This document shows positions 16,795-24,873 of a stretch of 64,000 nucleotides of DNA, piece after piece (the stretch's first letter is position 1; the number at the start of each line of letters is the position of its first letter). This DNA is from CATQHS01 sp963422655. Lineage in GTDB: Bacteria; Actinomycetota; Acidimicrobiia; Acidimicrobiales; Aldehydirespiratoraceae. Where the stretch lies: the NCBI GenBank assembly GCA_963422655.1, contig OY730440.1:1612001-1676000 (forward strand), read 5' to 3'. The notes beneath the pieces were generated by a model, which was not told the DNA's origin, made no database searches, and saw only the letters and a list, made by a program, of their open reading frames with translations. The position numbers and the translations under genes were made by a program.

Positions 16795-17940
16795 ATGACC
16801 CACCCCATGCCGCCTCGTGCTGGCTCCGGTTCCGCTGTCCCGGTGGTATCGGGGGATCGGATCACCACTCTCGACGCCGTCCGGGGCGTGGCTGTACTGG
16901 GAATCCTCACCATGAACGTGGTGTCCTACGGGCTGCCCGACAGCTACTTCAACCTCGACTCGGTCGGAACCGATACCGGGCTCGACTGGTTCATCGGCGG
17001 AGTGGGTGAGATCTTCTTCGATCAGAAGTTCATGGGCCTGTTCTCGCTGTTGTTCGGGGCTGGAATCGTGCTGTTCGCCGACCGGGCCGCCCGCCGGTTC
17101 TCTCGCCCCGGTTGGTTCAGCCTCTGGCGCAACGGGCTGCTGCTGCTCATCGGAATCGTCCACATGCTCTTTTGGGAAGGCGACGTCCTGATCCTGTACG
17201 CAGTGTGCGCGCCGGTGGTCATCGCCTTGCGGCGCCGACGGCCGGCCACGTTGATCACCATTGGCACCCTGCTGGTGGCGTCCACGGCTGGGTTGGCCCT
17301 GATCGTTCAAGCGACGATCGACGACCCCGCCAACCAGATCGGTGACGGTTTCTGGCTGGCTGGCGGCACGACGTCGGATCTGGTCGGGCTGTGGTTCTTC
17401 TACGACGTCTTCGCCCGAGCCCTGGGCATGATGCTGATCGGGGTGGCGCTGTACCGAACCGGTGTGATCACCGGCGAGCGCAGCACCGAGTTCTATGTGC
17501 GCACCGCCAAGCTCGGCTTGGGGTTCGGCTTACCTCTGGCCGGACTGGGCTTGGCGGTGGTGGCCGGCTCCGGTTTCTCGGCCGATGTGGCGGTGATGGG
17601 CGCAATCCCCAACACGGTGGCCACCATTCCGATGGTGCTGGGCTACCTGGCTTTGGTCGCCCTGTGGAACGCCCGAGCCGAGTCGGCTCTGCGGGTGAGG
17701 ATTCGAGCCGTCGGGCGTATGGCGCTCACCAACTACCTGACCCAGACCGCTATCGGCTTGGTGGTGCTGCAGGTTCTGCTCGGCTCGGTCGATCTGACCC
17801 GCAGCGTTCTGGTGGTGTTCGTCCTGGCGGTATGGGCTCTGCAACTGTGGTGGTCGCAGGCCTGGCTCAGCCGATTCCGTTACGGGCCGGCCGAGTGGCT
17901 GTGGCGTTGCGCCACCTACCGACGGTGGCAGTCGTTGTGA
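16795..17940 (+). CDS. DUF418 family polytopic membrane protein (YeiB-like)
   Basis: A 381-residue integral membrane protein with roughly ten hydrophobic segments. ITTLDAVRGVAVLGILTMNV at the start, KFMGLFSLLFGAGI, the GIVHMLFWEGDVLILYAV segment and GRMALTNYLTQT near residue 305 are hallmarks of the DUF418/acyltransferase-3-related family. The function is unknown; a transport or lipid-modifying role has been suggested for relatives. It begins 32 bp from the divergent TIGR04255 gene and is followed by a small stem-loop and then the first BMP operon. Other plus-strand starts within the first six residues (ATG at 16807) are possible. Confidence 0.85.
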   Translation: MTHPMPPRAGSGSAVPVVSGDRITTLDAVRGVAVLGILTMNVVSYGLPDSYFNLDSVGTDTGLDWFIGGVGEIFFDQKFMGLFSLLFGAGIVLFADRAARRFSRPGWFSLWRNGLLLLIGIVHMLFWEGDVLILYAVCAPVVIALRRRRPATLITIGTLLVASTAGLALIVQATIDDPANQIGDGFWLAGGTTSDLVGLWFFYDVFARALGMMLIGVALYRTGVITGERSTEFYVRTAKLGLGFGLPLAGLGLAVVAGSGFSADVAVMGAIPNTVATIPMVLGYLALVALWNARAESALRVRIRAVGRMALTNYLTQTAIGLVVLQVLLGSVDLTRSVLVVFVLAVWALQLWWSQAWLSRFRYGPAEWLWRCATYRRWQSL

Positions 17941-17944
17941 AATC

Positions 17945-17962
17945 CTGACCGCCCTCGGTCAG
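17945..17962 (+). terminator. Stem-loop after the DUF418 gene, possible weak terminator
   Basis: CTGACCG (17945-17951) and CGGTCAG (17956-17962) form a perfect 7-bp stem with a 4-nt loop, 4 nt after the DUF418 stop. A short TCTTT follows rather than a full U-tract. Confidence 0.4.
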
Positions 17963-18048
17963 TCGGTCTTTGGACTACCGTAGATGCGTCCGATCCGCCG
18001 TCACTGCGGGCTCGGGCCGACCGACACGAGTAAATACCGAGGAGACCA

Positions 18049-19131
18049 GTGACCCATATGAGCCGATTCCGTGAATTTGTTGCGTTGATCTTGGCGCTGG
18101 CCTCGATGGCCGCCGCTTGCGGTGACGACGAATCCGACTCGCCCGAATCCGCGGGTGTCGGTGAGTCGACCGGTGAAGAGACAGCGGTCGCAGGCCAACC
18201 CGACGTCAACGGCGACGGCGAGGTCATCGTCGGCATTGCCAGCCCCGGCGACACCAACGACGGCGGCTTCTACCAGGGCTTCGTCGACGGGGCTCGGACC
18301 TTCGCCGCCGAGGAGGGTTGGACCGTGCTCGTGTCCGACTTCATCAACCCGGCCGACAGTGAGACGGCCCTGGCCGACCTGGCCCGACAGAACGTTGATT
18401 TCCTGGCCGTGGGCGCCACCGAGTTACTGGACGGGCTCACCGCTATCGCCTGCGAAGACGAGTTCGCTGAGATCGCCATGTATCTCAATGCCAGCATCGC
18501 CGTCCAAAACGATTGCTACGGCCAGTCCAGCGACAACTACTTCCAGATCCACTGGGTGCTGGGGGTGGCTGTAGCTCAGTTGTTGGAGCGGACCGGAGGT
18601 ACCAAGGTCGGCTACATCGGCGGTCCTGAACTGGCTTTTTCTACCATCGCCCACCGATCCATGGAGGCTGGGCTCCAGTCGGTAAAACCTGACGCCGAAC
18701 TGGTGGTGACCCACACCGGCGACTTCAACGACGCCGCGCTGGGCATCGAAGCGGCCCGAGCCATGCTCGACCAGGACGTCGACGTGATCTACACGTTTCT
18801 GGGTGGGGCCATGTTCCCCACCGGCGGCTTCGTGGCCGAGAGCGGAGGGCTGGCCCTGTCGGCCTCGTCCAACACCTGCTTTCCGGGTTCACCCTTCGTG
18901 GGGGCATCACTGTTCCCACCGGGTGAATACCTGGTTGCCAACCTCGAGGACTTCGCCGCCGGAAACTACCGGGAGGGCGTGATCCGCGAGTTCAACGTCG
19001 GGGTCGATCCAGAGGTCGGTGCTGTCTTGTGCGATCCCTCCCCCGAAGAGCAAGCCGCCATCGACGAGGTGGTGGCCATGATGGGCTCGGGCGAACTCGT
19101 CCCCGAGAACTTCGTCGAACCTCCGGGGTGA
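18049..19131 (+). CDS. BMP family ABC transporter substrate-binding lipoprotein (importer 1)
   Basis: A 360-residue secreted lipoprotein of the BMP (PnrA/Med) family, which binds nucleosides or related purines in characterised members. The signal peptide ends in a lipobox with Cys24 (SMAAAC), followed by an acidic linker of about 30 residues. The binding domain starts at EVIVGIASPGDTNDGGFYQG and contains the NVDFLAVGATELLDG and GGAMFPTGGFVAES motifs. GTG 18049 has GAGGAGA upstream; ATG 18058 is an alternative. It is the first gene of a four-gene importer operon (lipoprotein, ATPase, two permeases) with 4-nt overlaps. Ligand unknown. Confidence 0.9.
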   Translation: MTHMSRFREFVALILALASMAAACGDDESDSPESAGVGESTGEETAVAGQPDVNGDGEVIVGIASPGDTNDGGFYQGFVDGARTFAAEEGWTVLVSDFINPADSETALADLARQNVDFLAVGATELLDGLTAIACEDEFAEIAMYLNASIAVQNDCYGQSSDNYFQIHWVLGVAVAQLLERTGGTKVGYIGGPELAFSTIAHRSMEAGLQSVKPDAELVVTHTGDFNDAALGIEAARAMLDQDVDVIYTFLGGAMFPTGGFVAESGGLALSASSNTCFPGSPFVGASLFPPGEYLVANLEDFAAGNYREGVIREFNVGVDPEVGAVLCDPSPEEQAAIDEVVAMMGSGELVPENFVEPPG

Positions 19132-20684
19132 CCACCCGACCCATGGCTGCGCCGGTTCTCGAGCTACGGAGCATCAGCAAGCGGTTCGGTCCGGTCGTAG
19201 CCTGCGATCGGGTCGACTTGACAGTGCAACCAGGCGAGATCGTCGGCCTGCTCGGACAGAACGGGGCCGGCAAGTCCACGCTGATGAAGATCGTGCTCGG
19301 TCTGGTTCCTCCCGATGCCGGTGAGATCAGGATCAAGGGACAGGCCCGGACCGTCCGCGACCCGACCCATGCCGCCGCTGTGGGGATCGCCATGGTCCAC
19401 CAGCATTTCAGTGTCATCGACGCTCTCAGGGTCTGGGAGAACGTGCGCCTCGGGGGCCGGGGTCGTCTCGACGCCGCCGAGCTGAGAGCCGAGGTGCTGG
19501 CGCTCGGTGAGGCCTACGACCTCGTCATCGACCCCGACGCCCGGGTAGGCGACCTCGACGCCTCCCAACGCCAGCGGGTCGAGATCATCAAGTGTCTGCG
19601 CCGCGACCCGGCCGTGATCATCCTGGACGAACCCACATCGGTTCTTACCCTGGCCGAATCCAGACGGCTCTTCGACGGTTTGCGGGCCATGGTGTCGAGC
19701 CGGGAACGGGCCGTGGTGCTCATCAGCCACAAGCTCGAGGAGATCCTTCACGCCACCGATCGTGTGGTCATCATGCGAAACGGTCGGGTGGTCGAGGAAA
19801 TCGCGACTTGCGCGGCCGACCCCCCGACGCTGGCTCGGGCCATGGTCGGGCGGGACGTCTCGCTGCGAACCGAGGCTTCGGCCCTGGGTCTACTGGACGA
19901 ACTGACCGGTAAAGCCGTGACCGACCACGATCAGGGCGGTGAGGTCGTTCTGAGGGTCAGCGGCGCGGCGGCCACCGGGTCCGATGGCCGCCGCCTTCTG
20001 GACGGGCTCGACTTGGAGCTTCGCGCTGGCGAGATCCTGGGAGTGGCCGGTGTGGAAGGCAACGGGCAGGCGGCGGTGACCGAGCTCTTCTCCAGCCTGT
20101 TGTCGCTGGACTCCGGTGAGGTGGAAGTGGACGGCCGGGTAGTGCCGACGGGGGTACCGGGCGCTATGGCCGCGGCGGGCGTGGGGGTCATACCGGAGGA
20201 CCGCCACGTATCGGGTTGCGTTCTCGACTTGACCGTGGCCGAGAACCTGATCCTGGCCGACACCGACCGGGTGACCCGATGGGGGATCCTCGACCGAGCC
20301 CGTATCCGAACGCACGCTCAGGAACTGATCGACCGGTTCGAGATAGCCACGCCGTCAGCAGACATCGCGTTCCGCCTCCTGTCGGGCGGCAACCAGCAAA
20401 AAGTGGTGCTGGCCCGGGAGCTGTCGAGCGATCCGAAGGTGCTGATCGCTTCCCAGCCCACTCGGGGACTCGACGTGGGCGCCATCGAGTACGTCAGCAG
20501 CCGGATCCGGGCCGCCGCCGACGAAGGCGTGGCCGTCCTGCTCGTCTCTACCGAGCTGGAGGAGATCCTCGAACTAGCCGACCGCATCTCGGTGATCTTC
20601 AGAGGCCGACTGATCGGGACCATGGCTCGCTCCGAGATCGACTTGGACCGGTTGAGCCTGATGATGGGCGGCAAAGCGGCATGA
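19128..20684 (+). CDS. Duplicated-domain ABC transporter ATPase (importer 1)
   Basis: A 518-residue protein with two ABC domains, like NupO/RbsA. The N-terminal domain has Walker A GQNGAGKST, a degenerate signature (DASQRQR) and Walker B VIILDEPTS. The C-terminal domain has a degenerate Walker A (GVEGNGQ), an intact LSGGNQQ signature and IASQPTRGLD, as usual in this subfamily. The GTG at 19128 overlaps the lipoprotein stop as GTGA; ATG 19143 is an alternative five codons later. It powers the two permeases encoded next. The paralogue in importer 2 (30856-32466) has the same domain defects. Confidence 0.93.
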   Translation: MTTRPMAAPVLELRSISKRFGPVVACDRVDLTVQPGEIVGLLGQNGAGKSTLMKIVLGLVPPDAGEIRIKGQARTVRDPTHAAAVGIAMVHQHFSVIDALRVWENVRLGGRGRLDAAELRAEVLALGEAYDLVIDPDARVGDLDASQRQRVEIIKCLRRDPAVIILDEPTSVLTLAESRRLFDGLRAMVSSRERAVVLISHKLEEILHATDRVVIMRNGRVVEEIATCAADPPTLARAMVGRDVSLRTEASALGLLDELTGKAVTDHDQGGEVVLRVSGAAATGSDGRRLLDGLDLELRAGEILGVAGVEGNGQAAVTELFSSLLSLDSGEVEVDGRVVPTGVPGAMAAAGVGVIPEDRHVSGCVLDLTVAENLILADTDRVTRWGILDRARIRTHAQELIDRFEIATPSADIAFRLLSGGNQQKVVLARELSSDPKVLIASQPTRGLDVGAIEYVSSRIRAAADEGVAVLLVSTELEEILELADRISVIFRGRLIGTMARSEIDLDRLSLMMGGKAA

Positions 20685-21835
20685 CCGATGCCTCGAAGGC
20701 TGCCGATGTCTCAGGGTTGGTCGCCTCGGTCCAATCCCCATCCCGCCGGATGGCCCTGCAGATCGGGTTGTTCACGGTTCTCTTCCTGGCGGCGGCCATT
20801 GCCAGCGGAGCTCTGGTCGCTTCTGTCGGCGGGTCGCCCACCGAGGTGCTCGATGCCTTGATCGACGGGAGCCTCCGCAGTCCGGGCGCCTGGGGCCGAA
20901 CCCTGGTCGAGATGGTGCCCCTGGCTCTGGTCGGTGTGGGTGTGGTCGTCGCCTTCCGGGCCGGTTACTACAACATCGGCCTCGAAGGTCAGGTGGCCAT
21001 GGGCGCATTGGGCGGGGTGGTTGTCGCCCTCGAGGCGCCGGGCCCCGGATTTCTGGTGATCCCGCTGGCGTTGGTGGCCAGCGTCGTGACCGGGGGGATC
21101 TGGGCTGGGCTGGCGGCGGCCGCCCACGCCCGCCGTCGGGTCGACGTCTTGATCAGTACGCTGCTGCTCGCTTTCGTAGCTCCCAACATCATCCTCTTCC
21201 TCGTCGCTCGCGACTACCTGTTGCTCGACACCACACCGCTCAACAGCCGGAGAGCCTCCCAGAGCGAACGGATTCCCGACAGCGTCCACCTACCCGAGCT
21301 GAACCTGTTCGGCAACACCGTCCACGTCGGCGTGCCGATCACCATCGTCTTGGTGGCGGTGGTGGCATTCCTACTGGCCCGCAGCGTGTGGGGGCTGCAG
21401 ATGCGCATGCTGGGCCAGAACTTGCTCACGGCCCGGAGGGCCGGGGTGCGGCCCGGCTGGGTCGGGGGTGGAGCTCTGGTGTTCTCGGGGGCCGCAGCCG
21501 GACTGGCCGGAGGGATGTTCCTGACCGGTGCCGCCTTCCGGCTCCAGGACCAGATCGCCAACGACTTCGGATGGCACGGGTTGCTGGTGGCGCTCGTGGC
21601 TCGGCTCAACGCGGTGGCGGTACTTCCCGTCGCCTTCTTCTTCGCCCTGCTACGCACCGGGAGCGGCTTTCTCGCTGCTACCGGTATCTCCCGCACCGTC
21701 ACCGACGTCGTGCAAGCCCTTTTCGTCGTGGCCGCCCTGCTGCCGGGCGCCATCATGACCATCCGAGATCGCCGAGCATCCCGCCGGCTCGCTGTCCACT
21801 CCGCGACCCGGGTTGCCCCCGCCCCCGCCCGATGA
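20681..21835 (+). CDS. ABC transporter permease (BMP/NupP-like, importer 1)
   Basis: A 384-residue permease of the branched-chain/BPD_transp_2 family with about ten membrane spans. The start ATG 20681 overlaps the ATPase stop (ATGA). Family motifs are YYNIGLEGQVAMGALGGV and the later GQNLLTARRAGV coupling region followed by GFLAATGISR. It should form the translocation pore together with the second permease. The C-terminal tail is Ala/Pro rich (APAPAR), encoded by a C-rich repeat. Substrate class inferred as nucleoside or purine-like from the BMP family, not proven here. Confidence 0.9.
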   Translation: MTDASKAADVSGLVASVQSPSRRMALQIGLFTVLFLAAAIASGALVASVGGSPTEVLDALIDGSLRSPGAWGRTLVEMVPLALVGVGVVVAFRAGYYNIGLEGQVAMGALGGVVVALEAPGPGFLVIPLALVASVVTGGIWAGLAAAAHARRRVDVLISTLLLAFVAPNIILFLVARDYLLLDTTPLNSRRASQSERIPDSVHLPELNLFGNTVHVGVPITIVLVAVVAFLLARSVWGLQMRMLGQNLLTARRAGVRPGWVGGGALVFSGAAAGLAGGMFLTGAAFRLQDQIANDFGWHGLLVALVARLNAVAVLPVAFFFALLRTGSGFLAATGISRTVTDVVQALFVVAALLPGAIMTIRDRRASRRLAVHSATRVAPAPAR

Positions 21836-22743
21836 TCTCCGACCTCGAGACCATCCTGGAGCCGACGGTGCGGCTGGCTACCTTGCTGCTGTTCGCGGCA
21901 CTGGGCGAGTACGTGGCCGAAAGAGCCGGGACGATCAACATCTCCCTGGAGGGGATGATGCTCACCGGCGCCTACACCGCCGCCATCACCTCATCGGAGA
22001 TCGGTTCGCCGGTGGCCGGGATCTTCTTCGGGATGCTGGCCGGCGCGGTCGTGGCCGCCATGCAAGCTCATCTCAGTCACCAACTCGACGTGAACCAGTT
22101 CGTGGTGGGGATCGCCTTGAGCACACTCGCCGTGGGCGTGACCACCTTCTTGTTCACCGAGATAGAGATGACCGGAGATCGTATCGGCGTGGTGGAGATC
22201 CCAGGGCTGGTGAACATCCCTCTGATCGGTGAGGCCCTGTTCGGCCAGCCCTGGCTCACGTACCTGATCGTGCCTGCCGTCGGAGTGGTCTGGTGGATCC
22301 TGCAACGCACCCCTTGGGGGCTGGAGGTGCGCGCCGTCGGGGAGAACCCGGTCGCGGCCGACGTGAGCGGGGTACCGGTTCTGGCTCGACGCCGCCAGAC
22401 CATCTACGTGTGCGGGCTGCTGGCCGGCCTCTCCGGCGCCTACCTGGCCGTCGCCTTGGTGGGTGGCTTCTCCCAGGACATGACGGCCGGCAAAGGGTTC
22501 ATAGCCATCGCTGCCGTCCTGTTCGGAGGATGGCGGCTGTGGGGGACCATCGCCGGGGCGCTGCTGTTCGGGTTTGCCGATGCCTTGGCCGTTGCCCTTC
22601 CCGCGGTCGGGATCGACACCGTTCCCGGCGCCTTCCTCGACTCGATGCCATACGGGCTGGCCTTCGCCGGTCTGCTGGTGTTCGCGGCCCGGGCCCGCAA
22701 ACCCACTGCTCTGGCCAGCCCGTTCTCCAGAGGCACCGCCTGA
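21832..22743 (+). CDS. ABC transporter permease (BMP/NupQ-like, importer 1)
   Basis: A 303-residue second permease, again BPD_transp_2. It starts at ATG 21832, overlapping the first permease by 4 nt. Motifs include GEYVAERAGTINISLEGMML, the QLDVNQFVVGIALSTLAVGV region and the coupling segment RAVGENPVAADVSGV. It ends importer 1; the flavin reductase follows after 25 bp and may belong to the same transcript. It is clearly paralogous to the permease at 28760-29695, which shows the same order of motifs. Confidence 0.9.
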   Translation: MISDLETILEPTVRLATLLLFAALGEYVAERAGTINISLEGMMLTGAYTAAITSSEIGSPVAGIFFGMLAGAVVAAMQAHLSHQLDVNQFVVGIALSTLAVGVTTFLFTEIEMTGDRIGVVEIPGLVNIPLIGEALFGQPWLTYLIVPAVGVVWWILQRTPWGLEVRAVGENPVAADVSGVPVLARRRQTIYVCGLLAGLSGAYLAVALVGGFSQDMTAGKGFIAIAAVLFGGWRLWGTIAGALLFGFADALAVALPAVGIDTVPGAFLDSMPYGLAFAGLLVFAARARKPTALASPFSRGTA

Positions 22744-22768
22744 ACCTCGAACCATCAAAGGAACCCCA

Positions 22769-23476
22769 ATGGACCCTGACCGCGTCATCACCTTCGATCC
22801 GGCTCAAAACGAGCCGATGGACTGCCAGTTCATGTTGTCGCAACTGGTCGTGCCCCGTCCCATCGCCATGGTGTCGACTCGCAGCCCTGACGGGATCGGC
22901 AACATCGCCCCCATGAGCTACTACCTGCCCATCACCGGCGACCCGATGCTGCTGGGCATAACCATGGGCTTGCGGGAGGACGGGCAGCTCAAACACACCT
23001 ACCAGAACGCCATGGCCAGCGGCGACTTCGTGGTCAACGTGACCACCGAGGCCTTCCGCGACGACATCGAGACGGCGGCCATGGAAGGGCCGAGCCACTC
23101 CGACGAGTTCGAGCTCACGGGCTGGACCCCGGTCCCGGCCACCAAGGTCACCTCGCCGGCCATCGGTGAAGCCTTGGCCCGGCTGGAGTGCGTGGTTCAT
23201 CGAGTTGTCGACTTGGGCACCCCGGACCTGCCCTTCGGCGAGGTCCATCTGGTTGTGGCCGAGGTGGTATGGGTCGCCTACGACGGGTCGATCTGCAACT
23301 CCAAAGGCCGGATCGACCCGGTGCGACTGGGGGCCATCGGTCGGCTCGGCCTGCGGTCCTTCCTCCGGTCGGTTGACGAGGGCGCTTACCACCTGCCTCG
23401 CATCGGGTGGGCCGAGTACACAGCGGCCGCTGCAGCCGGCGGTTCTCCCGGCTATGAAGCTCCCGCCTCGAGCTGA
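22769..23476 (+). CDS. Flavin reductase family protein (FMN-binding split barrel)
   Basis: A 235-residue FMN-binding split-barrel protein. VVPRPIAMVSTRSPDGIGNIAP is the first strand-turn motif (shortened here in blocks VVPRPIAMVSTR and GIGNIAP), then DFVVNVTTE and a PSHSDEF loop. Relatives reduce FMN with NAD(P)H or are flavoprotein oxygenase partners. ATG 22769 has AAAGGA 8 nt upstream. It lies between importer 1 and the molybdenum hydroxylase genes. It is not an iron-sulfur reductase, so it is not an obvious electron donor for the Rieske enzymes. The true substrate is unknown. Confidence 0.85.
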   Translation: MDPDRVITFDPAQNEPMDCQFMLSQLVVPRPIAMVSTRSPDGIGNIAPMSYYLPITGDPMLLGITMGLREDGQLKHTYQNAMASGDFVVNVTTEAFRDDIETAAMEGPSHSDEFELTGWTPVPATKVTSPAIGEALARLECVVHRVVDLGTPDLPFGEVHLVVAEVVWVAYDGSICNSKGRIDPVRLGAIGRLGLRSFLRSVDEGAYHLPRIGWAEYTAAAAAGGSPGYEAPASS

Positions 23477-23491
23477 ACAGGAAACAGGCCG

Positions 23492-24373
23492 TTGTCGGCA
23501 TCGCCGTCGTTCGAGCTGGAGCGCCCCCGATCGGTCGAAGAAGCGCTCGACCTGCTGGCTGCTCACCCCGACAGCCGGCTCCTGGCCGGAGGGCAGTCGC
23601 TGGTTCCTCTCATGACCATGGGGCTGGCGGCCCCCGCCGTGGTGGTCAGCCTCGATCGCTGTGCGGGCGTCACCGGTATCGAGACGGAGTCGGATCGGGT
23701 CACCATCTCGGCCATGGTCACCACCCGCCGGATCGAGCTCGACCCTGACATCGGAATCCGGATTCCGTTGCTGGCCGCAGCCGCGGCTCGGGTGGGCTCA
23801 CCTCACGTTCGCAACTTCGCGACCTTGGTGGGCAACCTGTGCCACGCTGATCCCGGCAGCGACCTGATCCCGGCTGCGGTGTGCCTGGATGCCGATCTGG
23901 AGGTTCGATCCAACCGGGGCCGACGCCAGATGCCGGTCGATGAGCTGATCGACGGCCCCTTCACCACTTCGTTGCGGCCCGGAGAGATGGCCATGGCGGT
24001 GCGGATCCCGGTGCCGGACCGGTCTTGGCGGTACCGCTACCGCAAACTGGTCAAAAGAGCCGGCGACCTGGCTCTGGCCTGTGCCGCGGTTCTGATCCGG
24101 GTCGAGGACGTCACCATCGTAGAAGCCCGGTTGGCGGTCGGTGGTCCGCTGCGCCGAGCGGTCCGGGTCCGGGGGCTGGAGACCGAGCTTCGAGACACGC
24201 CCGTGATCGACGCCGTGGACATCGTCTCGGGCGGAGGCTGGATCGAGGAGCTAGCCGATGGCCTGCTCGGGGACCATACCGCTCCCGTTGATTACCTGAC
24301 GGTCATGCTGCCCCGGTTCTTGGCCGCCACCGTGCACGAAGCCGTCATGCAAGCCGACGGAACCGAACCATGA
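23492..24373 (+). CDS. Molybdenum hydroxylase FAD-binding subunit (CoxM/XdhB type)
   Basis: A 293-residue FAD subunit of the xanthine-dehydrogenase family. The FAD-pyrophosphate loops are LLAGGQSLVP and RNFATLVGNLCHADPGSD; the C-terminal CO-dehydrogenase-flavoprotein domain follows. It passes electrons from the iron-sulfur subunit to an acceptor. The start is TTG 23492, fixed by AGGAAA 8-9 nt upstream. It is the first of three genes in M-S-L order with 4-nt overlaps. It lacks the [4Fe-4S]-binding insert seen in the fused second enzyme at 37495-40956. Confidence 0.9.
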   Translation: MSASPSFELERPRSVEEALDLLAAHPDSRLLAGGQSLVPLMTMGLAAPAVVVSLDRCAGVTGIETESDRVTISAMVTTRRIELDPDIGIRIPLLAAAAARVGSPHVRNFATLVGNLCHADPGSDLIPAAVCLDADLEVRSNRGRRQMPVDELIDGPFTTSLRPGEMAMAVRIPVPDRSWRYRYRKLVKRAGDLALACAAVLIRVEDVTIVEARLAVGGPLRRAVRVRGLETELRDTPVIDAVDIVSGGGWIEELADGLLGDHTAPVDYLTVMLPRFLAATVHEAVMQADGTEP

Positions 24374-24873
24374 CCTCGATGGATGTCTCGGCGACCTCGA
24401 TGGATGTCTCGGCGACCATCTCGGTGAACGGGCGGAGCCACGAGATCGACTGCCAACCGGGCGCCACCCTCTTGGAGGTGTTGCGTACCTCCCTGGGCCT
24501 GACCGGCACCAAGTTCGGCTGCGGGATCGGATACTGCGGCGCCTGCACCGTGCTGGTCGACGGCGCCGCCGCTCATTCCTGCTGCCTGCTGGCCGCCACC
24601 ATGCAAGGCCGGGAGATCACCACCATCGAGGGGGTGAGCGGTGACGGTCCCGATCCATCCCTTGGCGTCATCTCCGAGGCGTTCCTGGAAGCGGGCGCGG
24701 TCCAGTGCGGTTACTGCACACCCGGGTTCGTCGTCGCCATCGAGGCCCTGCTGGCCGAGAACCCCGACCCGAGCGAGGCCGAGGTGCGCCGCTACCTGAC
24801 CGGCAACATCTGCCGGTGCAGCGGGTTCGCGGCCATCGTGCGGGCCGCCCTTCGAGCCGGAGGCAGACGATGA
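24370..24873 (+). CDS. Molybdenum hydroxylase [2Fe-2S] subunit (CoxS type)
   Basis: A 167-residue small subunit with two [2Fe-2S] clusters. The plant-ferredoxin-like cluster uses FGCGIGYCGAC plus a later Cys (HSC); the helical-domain cluster uses QCGYC and CRC. ATG 24370 overlaps the upstream stop. The first 15 residues are a perfect in-frame duplication (TSMDVSA twice), made by a 21-bp tandem repeat starting at 24373; the second enzyme's small subunit has a comparable duplication. It links the molybdenum and FAD subunits electronically. Confidence 0.93.
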   Translation: MTSMDVSATSMDVSATISVNGRSHEIDCQPGATLLEVLRTSLGLTGTKFGCGIGYCGACTVLVDGAAAHSCCLLAATMQGREITTIEGVSGDGPDPSLGVISEAFLEAGAVQCGYCTPGFVVAIEALLAENPDPSEAEVRRYLTGNICRCSGFAAIVRAALRAGGRR